Shown piece after piece: positions 1 through 11,569 of a DNA stretch of 64,000 nt. Source of the DNA: Colias croceus (lineage: Eukaryota > Arthropoda > Insecta > Lepidoptera > Pieridae); NCBI RefSeq assembly GCF_905220415.1, contig NC_059553.1, positions 10,068,501 to 10,132,500 of the forward strand. Direction: 5' to 3'. Below the pieces are notes generated by a model. The model worked only from the letters and a program-made list of their open reading frames with translations, made no database searches and was not told where the DNA came from. Each line of letters starts with the position of its first letter. Within the stretch, counting starts at the first letter, position 1. Both the position numbers and the translations under genes were made by a program.

Positions 1-27
1 CATGCATCCTTTACGATACACATACCA

Positions 28-30
<3 letters not shown>

Positions 31-95
<65 letters not shown>

Positions 96-239
96 TGGGG
101 AAATCTTGCATAGATACCCACGGCCTCCGGGGAAGAGGCCGTGGGTTATGTCGGATTCCTACCGACCAAAACCCCACTGTGTTCCGTCAAGCCACATCAG
201 CGACAGGGCCACGGGTATGTGTAGAATTCATCCGTGACC
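31..239 (-). mobile_element. Short retroelement insertion with poly(A) tail and 14-bp target duplication
   Basis: A 64-base T run (31-94) is the poly(A) tail of a minus-strand element. The same 14-bp word, acacataccagcct, occurs at 18-31 and 240-253, directly flanking the tail and the other end, as expected of a target-site duplication made by target-primed reverse transcription. Next to the tail a GC-rich hairpin (119-145, stem cccacggcctc/gaggccgtggg) is visible. The body is only about 145 bp and has no open frame, so it is either a SINE or a strongly 5'-truncated LINE tail. Family not identified. Confidence 0.7.
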
Positions 240-253
240 ACACATACCAGCCT

Positions 254-952
254 AAAAATTCGTAATTTATTTAAAGTCATATACTTAAACTACTTTATAA
301 TTATTGTAAATAAAAATAAATAGTCAAATATGTTTATATTTATACTGCCGGAAATAGGATAAAATTCAAATTTAGGAGCAGACAATTTGGGTAAAACCGT
401 GAATCACCGCTAGATTATTATCAAACGAAATTATAAACAAAAAGAATGTACTACTCAATAAATTACATAAGAAAATCCATAAAATTGATTAAAAATAAAA
501 TTTTGTATGAGAATTGAGAAACAAATCTCTAGCATAGAAAGAAAAGGTTCAACATCATACAGTTTATGAATGATAAGATAAAGTTAGTTAATCTTTTAAG
601 ATAAAAGAAATCTTCAAGGCATCTTTCATTTTATCTTTATGAGCATTTCATACATCTCTGAATTTTGTTAATGGAAACTTTAATTACAATGATGATTCGA
701 ACTATTGCTATTGAGAAAATTAAGTTTGAGATAGTATAGTCTCAATAAATAAAACTATATTTATTTTAATTACTTTTGTACATTGAAATAGTGCAATACA
801 TCAGTTTCACTGATTGGTTTTCTGACCAGCCTACTGTATCCGGCCAGACCAAGACATTATTTTTCTTCATTTTCACAGGGCATCAAATCCCAGACCACTT
901 AACCAAGGTGTTGGTCAATAGCAACTTATATTTATAGGCACAAAATACTAAC
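254..952. other. AT-rich sequence, downstream part of an Eps15 intron
   Basis: No coding exon could be supported here. Eps15 is transcribed leftwards and its fourth coding exon should lie further left, so this is most likely intron. Nothing else is recognised. Confidence 0.4.
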
Positions 953-3900
953 CTTATCCAAATACCCTTTGCCGGTGGGATCAGAGAGATCCCATATCTT
1001 GCTGAGGACCACATCGCTAAGACGTGACTTCTTGAGGAATCGAGCTGCATCCAGCGCTTGTATCGCTCCTGTGCCATTGGGATCCACCTGCAAGTGAAGT
1101 ATTCATAAATATCACGTCAACTATTGTATAATCTGCAACGATGCATATTTGTTACACAAAGTTATTATGATTTAAACTAGCTTACCGCCCGCGGCTTTGC
1201 CTGCTTTGTCTAAAACCTAAAAAATTATATACTAAAACCTTCCTCTTGAATCACTCTATCTATTAAAAAAACCGCATCAAAATCCGTTGCGTAGTTATAA
1301 AGATTTAAGCATACAAAGGGACATAGGGACAGAGAAAGCAACTTTGTTTTATACTATGTAGTGATTATCTCAATATAATAAGTTTGTGAGGATGGATGTG
1401 CATTTGTTACTTATTTAGACAAAAACAGCTGATCAGATCTGTATGGGATTTGCTACAGCAAGATAAATGTATTAGGATTAGTATGCCACTTTAACTGGCC
1501 GTAGATAAGCAAAAAGGATCCAACCCACAACATAACCGAAAATGAGTTAAATATACCAAACTGCTCGTCTAGGTCTATATTTTCGATTAGCAAAAACAAT
1601 CCAAGTAAAATATGAATATTTTGACGTTAAATTGACACTGGGTACCAACCCACATGTATGGAGAAGCCATATTTTAGTTTCGTAAAAACAATCCATTCTT
1701 CTTGGATCATATTGTAAAACGCTCAGTCTAAGAAACTAACACAAAACTAAAATGTTTAAAAAAATCCAAAAGCATGTGGATCCTTTTAGATATTTAATTT
1801 TTATGATATTATGATGCAATAGATAAATCACTAAAAAGATTCAGAAAGCATGGATCTCTTTTGTTAAACTGAATTTTGTAGAAATGTATACTGGTTTAAT
1901 AACAAAAACGATTCAGAACATTTGGATAGACTGAATATTATGTATTTAAAGCTTGAGGCGTTAGGCATGCATTAAGTTCACACTCCAAGTATCTTGATCG
2001 GGTCACACATCTTTGCCTTTTTTATACCGATTTTTCTAAAATAGAAGCACTTCGAAAATACCTGAAAAAATTTACGAAGCTGACGAACATGTCGAAGTAA
2101 CAAAAAAAAAATTACTCGCACAACTATCGATCACGCGCTCATGTGATCTTTATTACCTTCATTCAAGAATTGCCTATAGAAGACTGTAAGGTTTGTTGGG
2201 GATATAAATTATTAAGACTGAAATCGATTGTATGCGCACCTCCATCTACTAAACAGTTTAGTCATGTTGAATTCAAGAGGAGAATACAGCTCGACAGATC
2301 AGTTTAGTCGATGCAAAAGTTGTATGTATGGGCGGGCTCGAAAGGTAAATCTTCGGAGGTATCTGATAATGATTTTCAATGACTATGGCCAAATGTTAAA
2401 GAAAAGCCCAATTAGACGATTTGGAGTCAATCTTTGACTATTTATCTAAATACTGCCTGGATTTCTATAAATCAATCCAAGGGGGCAATCCAAGACTTCA
2501 TGACGATGTAGATATGGCGATGAACCGGACTTTGCACACGAAGAAGAATAGTAAATCGGATAGAATTAATATGTTTTATATAAATAATGAAAAAAAAAAT
2601 TGAAAGTTAGTTGTTTTATTTACGAAATTAAAAAAAATAAGGATCTTAGTAGCAATTAGCTACTTTGAATCGTTTTTGCGAAATGAAAATTCACTTATCA
2701 TAATTGAAAATAGGTTTTATCAAAAAGGATCCTAACACACATTTAGCTGAATATTTCAAGAAATAAAACTAAATTCAATAAAATTTGTTTGTAAGAATAA
2801 AATATACATTGACACACACACTTTTCCTTAAGAAGCAATTAACACAAGCAAGTCTTTATATGAACAAACACAGGTTAAACTTCAAACTTCAATAACTCAA
2901 AAGTAACATTTTGTGGGTTGGATCCTTTTTGGTTATCTACGGCCAACTAATCTGGTGTAAAAGAAATGATGCCGGCTCTGACTGGTAATATTATAAATAT
3001 GAAAGTGTGCTTATTATGCTCGTTTTTATGGCTACATTACTGACCTAATTTTGATTGGATATAGTTGAATATGGAATATGTAACATGGGACTTTTCCAAA
3101 AACAGATTTCACACCTCAAGTCGATTGAATACCTTAATTTGATTGAAGGCAAATGTTCAATCAAATTAAGGTATTCAAAGTGGAATTAAAGTTTTAACAT
3201 GTACAAGTAAAATGCACAGTAGGAAAACTAAAGATGAAAAGTATGTCATAAATTTACACTGAATAAAATCAATCAACCAATCAAAATTAAGGGATATTTT
3301 ATAAACCTATTTCTTATGTAACATCAAAAACGAATGAAATTTGTCCAGTTAATGATAACTATTACTCTCAACTACTTCATATCTCGTTCCAAACAGCTTC
3401 AAAAGCTTTGTTAGATTGAACAAGGCATGTTCGGAGTCACTTAACCAAGTCAAATTATTTTAATGAACGAGGATTGATTGAGAGTAATCAAAGATCGTCG
3501 AGTGTATTGAGTGTAAAAGTTATGAAGAACAAAATTCTGTAATATAAATAGTTTATGCTATTTACATGCAAATGAAAGGGTTTTTAAGCTTAATGTTAAT
3601 TTTTAATTTTCATAAGAAAATTAAAACTAGTACATAACTTAGTCAATCACTATCACTAAAACAAAGTCGCTTTCTCTGTCCCTATGTCCCTTTGTATGCT
3701 TAATTCTTTAAAACTACGCAACGGATTTTGATGCGGTTTTTATTTAATAGATAGAGTGATTCAAGAGGAAGGTTTTAGTATATAATTTATTAGGTTTTAG
3801 ACAAAGCAGGCGAAGCCGCGGGCTGTAAGGTAGTAAATAATATAATGTGTTCAGTGGTCCAATGCATCTCACAAATCATAAACAAGGGATTTAGAAAAAG

Positions 3901-4779
3901 CAATATTCTTGTCAGATGAAGATAAAGGATAAATTTTATTGTGTTACTATAGTTTTATTGTCTCTAATATATATTTTCTGATCAGTAAAAATAGGATGAG
4001 GTCAATAATGAATTCCTCATATAGATGCAAATTGTATATTTGTATGATATCCTTTTAATCACTATTGACATTGATTTCAGTATCAGATCCATATCTGAGC
4101 CTACGCTTGATTTAATAATTCATTCAAGAGTTCAGAGTTACCTAATCTATACAATGGTGTTACTTATAATGTAACCATTTCTATTTCCAATTTTTTAAAG
4201 CTACATAAGTCAATTTATACAGCAAAACATGCACCTATAGGGATTAAGAATCCAAATGTCACTAATCTAATATGTATTATAAATACAATATGTACACTTA
4301 CTTGATGATAATAGGCCTCGTATATAGAACTGTGGGTCCCTGCCACCTGCAATGGTTCAATCCACATTTTTGTTGATAAAATATTAAACCTTACACTATA
4401 TTTTAAAAAGGTTTTATGGGTGTGACATATCTATACAATTTGTGACAGTACAACTTTTAACACCAACTTATCAAAAATCGCTAACAATGACCACGAATTT
4501 CACTACACTGTTATTTTTCGTAATAAATAAACGCAATTTTAATTATTAAACGTAAACCGTTGATTTCTAGTTTTAACTTCAGCGTAATCAGTCTACAAGT
4601 TCCCGACACTTCGACGCCGCAATTTCGTAGTTATAATATTCAGGCTGGCAACTGATTTCCATAAATCGAAAGGATATTATTAAGTGATGATTTTCAGACA
4701 CATTAACATTAAATTTGCACTAAACTATTTATTTTATTCGGGTAAATTCTACCTGAGTAGGAGAAGGCAAGGCAGCCAT
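953..4779 (-). CDS. Eps-15: Eps15 (EGFR substrate 15), first three coding exons
   Basis: Three minus-strand exons join in frame: 4753-4779 (start, MAALPSPTQ), 4302-4346 (VAGTHSSIYEAYYHQ) and 953-1087 (45 codons starting VDPNGTGAIQALDAARFLKK and ending in KGYLDK). All have GT-AG borders and phase 0. Joined, they give the first 69 residues of an EH domain of Eps15 type, including the EF-hand-like helix pair and the IWDLSDPTGKG core. Eps15 is an endocytic scaffold at clathrin-coated pits that binds NPF motifs through its EH domains and AP-2 through its C-terminus. The rest of the gene is outside the window to the left. Intron 2 (1088-4301) is enlarged by transposons. Start choice: first ATG of the short exon, preceded by in-frame A-rich leader. 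Confidence 0.88.
1181..1366 (+). repeat. Retroelement tail, 'family B'
   Basis: Begins 'cttaccgcccgcggctttgcc' style and ends 'actatgtagtgat', with an internal 'cctcttgaatcactctatc' block. The same sequence recurs at 3655-3830 (inverted), 19514-19640, 32095-32320, 41030-41205 (inverted), 46962-47165 and 49367-49545. It looks like a 5'-truncated non-LTR element or SINE tail; the exact family is not known to me. Confidence 0.65.
1497..2944. mobile_element. 1.45-kb DNA transposon with 34-bp terminal inverted repeats
   Basis: The ends are inverted copies: GGCCGTAGATAAGCAAAAAG at 1497 continues for 34 bp with one mismatch against the reverse complement of the right end at 2911-2944. The word AACT flanks both sides (1493-1496 and 2945-2948), a likely 4-bp target duplication. 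Two short overlapping frames on the plus strand (2228-2437 and 2421-2603) have no recognisable domain and may be transposase debris. Further ggatcc-centred fragments of the terminal sequence occur at about 1790 and 2718. It sits inside Eps15 intron 2. Superfamily unresolved; a 4-bp duplication that is not TTAA would fit Chapaev/Sola-like elements. Confidence 0.65.
3127..3176. repeat. Perfect 21-bp hairpin
   Basis: The 21-bp arm 3127-3147 (starts gaataccttaattt) is exactly inverted at 3156-3176, with an 8-nt loop. It lies in Eps15 intron 2. Most likely a small foldback element or remnant; no flanking duplication was clear. Confidence 0.7.
3655..3830 (-). repeat. Retroelement tail, family B, inverted copy
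   Basis: Reverse-complement copy of the repeat at 1181-1366, ending 'caggcgaagccgcgggc'. The two copies face each other about 2.3 kb apart around the DNA transposon at 1497-2944, so transcribed intron RNA could fold between them. Confidence 0.65.
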
Positions 4780-5257
4780 TTTTTACATCTCCCTGTCGAC
4801 CAATCAATAGAGTCCATTGACTAGAGACACTTGACATTTAAAATGATGTACCCTTTGTTTTTGAATAAAATCGGTTTTAAATAATTGCAATACGAAAAAT
4901 CGATTCAATCATTCGATAAAAATTTAATGTTTGTATTTTTTAAATTATTATGGTTGCAATAGAAATGATTTCATTCTTATTCAATATTTAACAAAGGGAA
5001 GAAAATAAAAAATGCTTTCAAAAGTAAATTTTATTCAATGCGTTATTATAACACAATAATTAAAAAAATCATACATAATATAAGCGCCAATTTCAACAAT
5101 CTTAGAGTCAAAAGTTAGATTTTTCTTATTAGTAAATACCACGCAGTAATTAAATTACAGTATCTACTATAGTACGTCAAAATTAAAAATACTTTGTGCG
5201 TTTCAAACAAAAAAAAATCTAGGATGACTTTTTTTGCACAGCGTCGTCGTCGCCGAC
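4780..5257. other. Intergenic: Eps15 promoter side and GST 3' flank
   Basis: Contains the region upstream of the Eps15 start (4779) and the 3' end of the glutathione S-transferase at 5258. No clear TATA box or conserved promoter element was identified. Confidence 0.4.
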
Positions 5258-6228
5258 TTATTCTTTATGTCGGAACAATTCAATAAAGTGTGTCAATCTT
5301 TCCAGTCCTTGCCGATTAATTTCATAACATGGCAATGCTTCAAATCTTTTTAGCCACTGCTTTACATTTCTGTGTCTTTCGGTAATCGGAATTAATAATT
5401 GCAGGGATGTTACAGTTAACATCACACAGACATCACACAAATACATCTGAAATTTAATTTAGAATATTACTTATATGATTTATATGGTTACAATAGCTAC
5501 ATATTTTATTACAACAAAACAATAGTTAAAGGAATTTACCTTATCACCAACAAGCCAATTATTTTTGTTCAAATTAATTTCCAAATAGTCCAATGCACGA
5601 TACCATTCCTCCTTTTTTGTTTCTGGAACCGGCCAATTGCCAGCAAAATAACACGACTATAAAAAAATATTTTATGAGATTTTTTTAGGAATTCAAACAC
5701 TTGTAACGTGTCTCAAAACTTTTGCTTTATTGTTTCAAATTTCCACTTACAATTATTTCGCTATCCAACGGGAACAACCTGCCAGAGTTATAAAATAGCA
5801 TTTCATTTACTTTTGCTCTCTCGAGGGGATCAATTGGATATAGGTCCTGTGCAGACGTTTTCTGACATAAATATATAGCAGCAGCATGACTATCTAGAAT
5901 TGTTTTGTCTCCAATAACCAATGCCGGCACTTTTTGTAATGGATTAATCTGAAAATAATGTTCGACTATTAAGTTTTTTACTGCTTCATTTTCTATTAAT
6001 TGTGGAAAAATGACAATCATGTTAACTATAGGTAACTAATTAATACATAATTAAAATCTCTGTACAAATATCATACATTACCTTATAGTACTCTTCAGTC
6101 TTCTGTTCACTGGTAAATAAATCTACTTTATTCACTATTAATTCGATATCAAGCAGTGATGCAGTCATCATCACAAACCGAACCGGCGGAGACGCCTCGT
6201 CTGCATATAATACAGGTTTTTCAGACAT
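5258..6228 (-). CDS. Glutathione S-transferase (delta/epsilon type), complete
   Basis: Four minus-strand exons: 6082-6228, 5751-5948, 5540-5656 and 5258-5446, all GT-AG and phase 0, giving 216 aa, a normal length for a cytosolic GST. The N-terminal thioredoxin-like domain has the catalytic-serine region (VLYADEASPPVRFVMM, Ser13), the cis-proline loop KVPAL and the glutathione-binding stretch DSHAAAIYL. The C-terminal helical half includes NWLVGDK and a final VKQWLKRFEALPCYE helix. It should conjugate glutathione to electrophiles (detoxification, insecticide metabolism) in the cytosol. A second, diverged GST lies divergently at 9-11.5 kb. Only 112 bp separate its start from the piggyBac-like element at 6345, so that insertion lies in its promoter or leader. 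Epsilon versus delta assignment would need a tree. Confidence 0.92.
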
Positions 6229-6344
6229 TGTTTGCTTTCTGAAAAATATACCAAATGTACTAAAAATCATATAGGTACCGTATAATTGATGCATCGATAT
6301 TTTATTATCACAGTTTATTATTAATGATATTATCTTGAGTTTAA

Positions 6345-7606
6345 CCTCCTGAGACCCAGGATTTTTTTTTCTTTCTTTTTTAATAAAAATTAGCTGTATC
6401 TGTTCTAATGCAATTATAGATATTAAAAAAAATGGAAAAAAAAATCTTTCGTGGAAAACTTGGATTTTCTTTATGTCATTTATATATTACAGGGGGTCCC
6501 AGTTCCAAGTGTAATAAGTTTATGAAAATGAAGAAAAACTACTTGTTTTTTTAGTTATTATATATTTTTAAACTTGAAACCTAATATTTATTATTCTATC
6601 TATTGTTCTGTATCTATTTTTTGTAACTTGGTTCAAAGATAGGTATTTTTAAGGGTGAGAAATAACCAGTTCAAGTATTTTGCACCGGCGCGGCGGTGTA
6701 TTTATATTGTCACGTCCACCCATAGGTCTTATTTCTAATCCATCCTCTTGGTCAGCCTCCTCTAATGCTTGGTCCACGTCATGTGCGTCCCCGAAATGGT
6801 CTGCCAACAACTGAAGATGACATATATAGTGACGATTCTGTACTGACGTGACTCATACTCATTGGACGAATGGAAGAAGACTCATTTTCTGGTGTTTGGG
6901 CGGCTTCATCGGTATCATTTGGGGGATTATCTTCATCTCAAACATTTATTTATTAAATTAGACTTCTTCTAAAAGCACTTTTGAATCGTCATAACAGTAT
7001 TAACATTTACCACCGATTCGGAAAGCAGTATCTATGGAGAAGAACCGGCAAGAAACTCCATAGGTCCATCATATAGGTCAATATTTGACTCATCCAGGTG
7101 TTGGTAGATCTCAGTATCTTATAATCCTTGAAAATTATAATAAAATCTGTAACATAAACTAAATAATGTCATATAGGTAATACATGGGGCCCTTGTAACC
7201 AATACCAATTTGGCAAGAATTGAGACCAAATGTCTTACCAGTATGACATAAAAGAAAACATTCATATTTTTCACAAGTTTTAGATTTATCTTACAAAATA
7301 ACTATTGCGGTTGCAGAAATAATATCTATTATAATTAGATATACAAAGATATACTGCAATATACTAATGGTTCCACTAAAAATGTAAGATTACTGACCAC
7401 GTGTTTGCCGTCGCACAGCCACCGTCAACTTCGAAATGAGAATACTTCAAATCACTGTCACTTATAAAACCAAAAACCGTTTAGTATAGCGGATGACATA
7501 CCACTACATCGATTTGAGGTATTATTTCCGCATATACGCAAAAGATGGCGTTGAAATATTTTTTTATTGTTTATGTAATATATATATGACCGCAGGCCCC
7601 AGGAGG
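6345..7606. mobile_element. piggyBac-like element flanked by TTAA
   Basis: The left end reads TTAA-CCTCCTGAGACCC (TTAA at 6341-6344) and the right end GGCCCCAGGAGG-TTAA (TTAA at 7607-7610), i.e. short inverted ends inside a duplicated TTAA, the target of piggyBac transposases. A minus-strand open stretch around 6650-6820 (reads LADHFGDAHDVDQALEEADQ and IRPMGGRDNI) may be transposase N-terminal debris, but I cannot assign it. A LINE tail (6945-7090) is inserted inside. No intact transposase, so non-autonomous. Confidence 0.6.
6945..7090. mobile_element. LINE 3'-tail fragment, copy 1
   Basis: About 120 bp that match 40728-40880 closely (shared words agacttcttct, aagcacttttgaatc, attcggaaagcagtat, ggcaagaaactccatag). 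The 'gagaagaaccggcaagaaactc' type motif is common near the 3' end of lepidopteran non-LTR elements (general knowledge). Confidence 0.6.
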
Positions 7607-7746
7607 TTAAAGAATAAAGATAATAATATTATGTAGAAAAATCAATTGCAATCCGGGTCAAGCATTAGTCAATAAACAAATGCTGTATGAGCATTTAATC
7701 CTTAAAATTTACTCGGTTTTGTTTAACGCAATTTTAATTATTAATC

Positions 7747-7917
7747 TTCTATAATATAAAAATGAATCCCAAAATGTGTTGGTAAGCGCATAACTTGAGA
7801 ACGGCTGAACCGATTTCGTTAATTCTTTTTTTATTATATTCCTTGAAGTACGAGGATGGTTCTTATGTAGAGAAAACGTAAATATGTACCACGGGCGAAG
7901 CCGGGGCGGACTGCTAG
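7747..7917 (-). repeat. Retroelement tail, 'family A'
   Basis: Inverted copy of the family whose plus-strand start is 'ctagcggtccgccccggctt'. Other copies: 17778-17946, 41637-41816, 50160-50345 and 55943-56115 (same strand), 32580-32775 and 53865-54045 (inverted), with relatives at 16075-16290, 25673-26010 and 53300-53510. Resembles the 3' part of RTE-like LINEs or derived SINEs; family not proved. Confidence 0.65.
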
Positions 7918-8844
7918 TTGATTATAAAATAGCTAACAATCGGTAAATGCAATTTCTTTCCATAGCAATAGCCAATATGTGCTAACAAACTTTTTTATTT
8001 TAATAATCATATGAATATCATATTTATTTAACACTTACTCAGCGTGTTGTTGGCACTGTAATCCATATGGAATAACGTATCTCATTGTTTTCTTCATACT
8101 CAGGATCATTTTAAAGACAACTTGTGTAAACAAACCGGTTCTAGGTAACTAACCATACTGTCTTCGAAGTTTATTGTTTACGCTGAATAAACATCACTTG
8201 ATCAATTCAGGAATAAAAATGAAGCCACAATAAATAAAACATTAGCAAAATCCATGACAAAACGAACACCTTTTTTAAATTTTATTTAAATGTTTCAGCC
8301 GAAACCATTAGGTTATAACAATCATATCAGTTCAAACTACAGTGTACGGTGTAAACTTGAAATGAGGGTAGATAAACATATCTCTAAAAGATAAACTGTA
8401 ATTTGCATACCGAAATATGTGAAATGACGTACCTAGTCCTCAATGTTGTTAAATCTAAAAGGAAATAAAATATTTGTTCCAATCAAACAATAATATTTTT
8501 ATTCGCTTTTTTGGGTTGTTCTCAAATATGAAACTTTTCACAGAAGATAAACCATTACTATTATTGATTAAATTATAGAACCTCATTGAAAATACATAGA
8601 CTTAAAAGTAATTAACAAAAGAAAATAAAATCCTATTGTCCACTGTCGTAAAGCCTCACATTTTGTTGTCATGGCTTATTTGTTTATATAAATTAACATC
8701 TAAGATTAACATGTAATCTTTACAATTACAAAAAAAAATCTGTAAAACTAACGAAAAAAAATTACTTTAAAAATGGGTAAAGTTGGAAGCAAACCGCTTG
8801 CCTCGTTAAAGTAAGTACCTATTGATATTATTTATAGCATACTA
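7918..8844. other. Intergenic region between the two GST genes
   Basis: AT-rich. The only small coding candidate is an ATG at 8773 with 12 codons (MGKVGSKPLASL) running into GTAAGT; it could be a first exon of the downstream GST, but no phase-compatible strong acceptor was found. Confidence 0.35.
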
Positions 8845-8978
8845 GCATTCACCCGTTGCTTCGTCTGCTATTCAACGAACTACTTAATAATTTAACTAAT
8901 TGTTCTTTGAGGACCTCAAGGCATTCGTGCAAACGGTATGAATATCCGTGCAGTAGTTTTTGAGTTTATCGCGAACAG
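8845..8978 (+). repeat. Retroelement tail fragment directly upstream of GST 2
   Basis: Starts 'tagcattcacccgttgctt' and ends 'ccgtgcagtagtttttgag...cgcgaacag', the usual end of lepidopteran interspersed tails of the family A class. It reaches to within 2 nt of an ATG (8981) in frame with the GST below, so any longer upstream reading frame is transposon-derived. Confidence 0.55.
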
Positions 8979-9106
8979 TCATGGAGGATCTTTTTAACCA
9001 ACTTCATTATAATAATACGTGTAGTGATAGTGATAATATATATGAAAATTTGTTACATAATAAAATGTTCCATACACATCTAATTGACAATAGACCATAC
9101 GTTTCA

Positions 9107-11569
9107 ATGCCCAGGCACTGCACGTTGTGGAAAGCTGACCGGAGTCCAGCGTGTAGATCGGTGATGATGGCGTTAGATGCGATGAACATAAGCGTCACTG
9201 AAGTAGACGTGGACATGGATAAAGCTGAACATAAGGGTCAGGACATTGTGTGCGTAAGTTCATCTTTCCTTATACTTAATATTTTGTTAGGTACATATCT
9301 CTTTTGAAAATGTTGTCAACTGTTTTAATAATATGATAATTTTACAGGCTGATTAAACTTTAATAATTGATATTATTATTTATACATATAATATTTTATG
9401 TGCCTACATAATATACAAGGCACGTTATCTGGTTGCATTGTTTAGCATCAGTTGACAAACTCGCTCACCTTCGTTATGCATACTAGTTCTATTTATAGTA
9501 CATATTATAATTGTTGTTATATTATTTTTAATGTTTTGATTGCATAATTAATTTATAAATAGAGTTTAATGAGAAAACAACTAGGGTGTCCCACTGTTGG
9601 TATACTAAGCTTAAAGGAGGTTATAGTTTTGCATACGCTGAGTTCGTAAAAAATACTTACTTATAAAATTCCAGACGCATTTTTTTTCAAATAGATGAAT
9701 TATTCTTAAGACTATATGTATACACCCATAACAAGCAACCCGCCCAACTTTGCCACCAGCACCAGCACGTGAGCTATCGTTTAAGATTACTATGTTTTTA
9801 TAGACAAAATGCTCATAATAGCGAAGCGTATTATGCCGGGTGCGCGAAGCTAGAGAAGAAAACATGGATTTTCAGGAAAAATTTAGCAAAAAAATTTTGA
9901 CGTAATTTTGTTATCTAAGTAATTTTTTCGTGATCAGTGTATTATGCAAAACTACAAGTTCCTTCGCACTTAGTATACCAATAGACGTGGGACATGTGGG
10001 ACACCCTGTATAAAGACAGTAAAAAATACCCTGTTTTTAAATATCCGCGATATTTGATTCATATATTTTCTCTGCTTTACAGATGAATCCTCTTCAAACT
10101 TTACCGATATTTAAAGACAAGGAACTAATTTTGACCGACAGGTAAACTTATTTTTTTCCTAATAAAGTATCTCCTCGTCACATAGCATTGTTTTATGTTT
10201 GTTTGTCTTTATATTGCTTATAACGTAAAATTTAGAGATGATTCAATAGTAAGGAACTATTGCTACGCGAGATAAGCTCGTCGACACAATCAAGAAATTT
10301 CTGCTTTATAAGTATTATTAGTGTAAATCTACGTATTTATTAATAAATACTGTGTTATTCAGCCATGCAATAAACACCTACTTAGCGTCAAGGTACAGTG
10401 GTTTGGATCAACTACTGCCCCGCGACCCAGGTGGACGGGCTGTAGTCGACCAGCTTCTCTGCTACAACTGTGGAGTGCTTCAACCGCGATACAGGAACTC
10501 TGCTGTTAGTTGCTGAATCTATGATAATACTCGAATTGCATATTTTATGTATGTACTTGTAATATGCTTTCAAGAGTAAATCATTGAATATCTTATAGTT
10601 TTGGAAACGTAGATGGTAAAGGTAGAAGTTAAATGGACAGAAACACTCATTATTTGGGAGTCAATAACATTTTAGCTGTCTCGGTTATCGTTCTGGCCGT
10701 ACAAATTTTTATAAACTACACTTTTGCTGAAGGCGTTTAAAATTCACATGATTTTCACGATGATGATTTTTTAGTTCAGCAATTTATTAATACTATTTCC
10801 AAATCTCTTCAGGATCCAATAATGTACGAGAACTGCCGTTACGTGTTACCAGATCATATGTTTGAAATTGAAAACGCCTACGCTGATCTGGAAACAATTT
10901 TGTCTCACCGGCCGTGGCTGACGGGATCCTTGCTAACTTTGGCTGATATTTCTATAGCTGCACACTTAATATTCTCGTACCAGTGGATAAGGCCAAGTAA
11001 GTTATGTTTATTAAATTTTTATTTTTGTTCGACATAAAATTGTATGATTAGTTGTGACTTGTGTACAACGTACAAGAACTGAATAAGGAAAAAATTTGAT
11101 TTATTATAAATACAATTACATTTGTCAGCAATTCAGCTGATACAATTAGAGATAACTGAACGAAACCAGCACTAAATTTCAACATAATATCAAATGATAA
11201 ATTAAGTTGTGAAGTAGGTATTTATTACATTAATAAAAGTATTTTTTCTACTTTTTGAAGGTACCCAAATCTTTATAGTTGGTTGTTCAAAATGTCAGAA
11301 GAAAGTTTTTATTCCACTGCAAATATCAAAGGATTGGATGAATTCGCTAAAAGAATAGGCGTGTAAAACACATAGAATTTATATTACAAATCTAACTATT
11401 ATGGTAGACTAGAAATGAAACAAAATTTATGACAAATATTTTATTTCTTTTTTTTTTTACAGATAGTGGAGAATATTATGCAAATGAGTTCAAAGCTTGC
11501 CCACGAAGTTCTCTTGCTCGTCGTTCTCAGAATATTATTTCGCCGGAGGAAAATATAGATGTCAAATAA
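9107..11569 (+). CDS. Glutathione S-transferase 2 with two alternative C-terminal exons
   Basis: Exons 9107-9253 (MPRHCTLWKADRSPACR..., catalytic-serine region), 10083-10141 (MNPLQTLPIFKDKELILTD), 10363-10504 (SHAINTYLASRYSGLDQLL..., glutathione-binding 'DSHA') and 10813-10996/11000 (helical domain, WLTGSLLTLADISIAAHL). The last coding exon has tandem donors 4 nt apart. The one after 11000 joins 11261-11366 in frame (KYPNLYSWLFKMSEES...RIGV, the usual GST ending). The stronger GTAAGT after 10996 joins 11463-11569 in frame (NSGEYYANEFKACPRSS...IDVK), followed by AATAAA-like signals. An in-frame ATG at 8981 would add 42 residues of unknown nature (MEDLFNQLHYNNT...); the family start is 9107. 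Detoxification enzyme; epsilon-like. The protein is divergent from GST 1. Confidence 0.85.
9583..10009. mobile_element. Inverted-repeat element in GST 2 intron
   Basis: Left end agggtgtcccac...ttggtatactaag is repeated inverted at the right end (ttggtat near 9985, gggacaccct ending 10009). About 430 bp, no transposase. The 'agggtgtccc' end also occurs at about 56463. A non-autonomous DNA element. Confidence 0.55.

Noticed and set aside
2..265. Open frame with a long Phe run at the start of the window
   Set aside because: It is the poly-T tail of the inserted retroelement.
9007..9216. Minus-strand frame opposite GST 2 exon
   Set aside because: Shadow of the GST coding exon.
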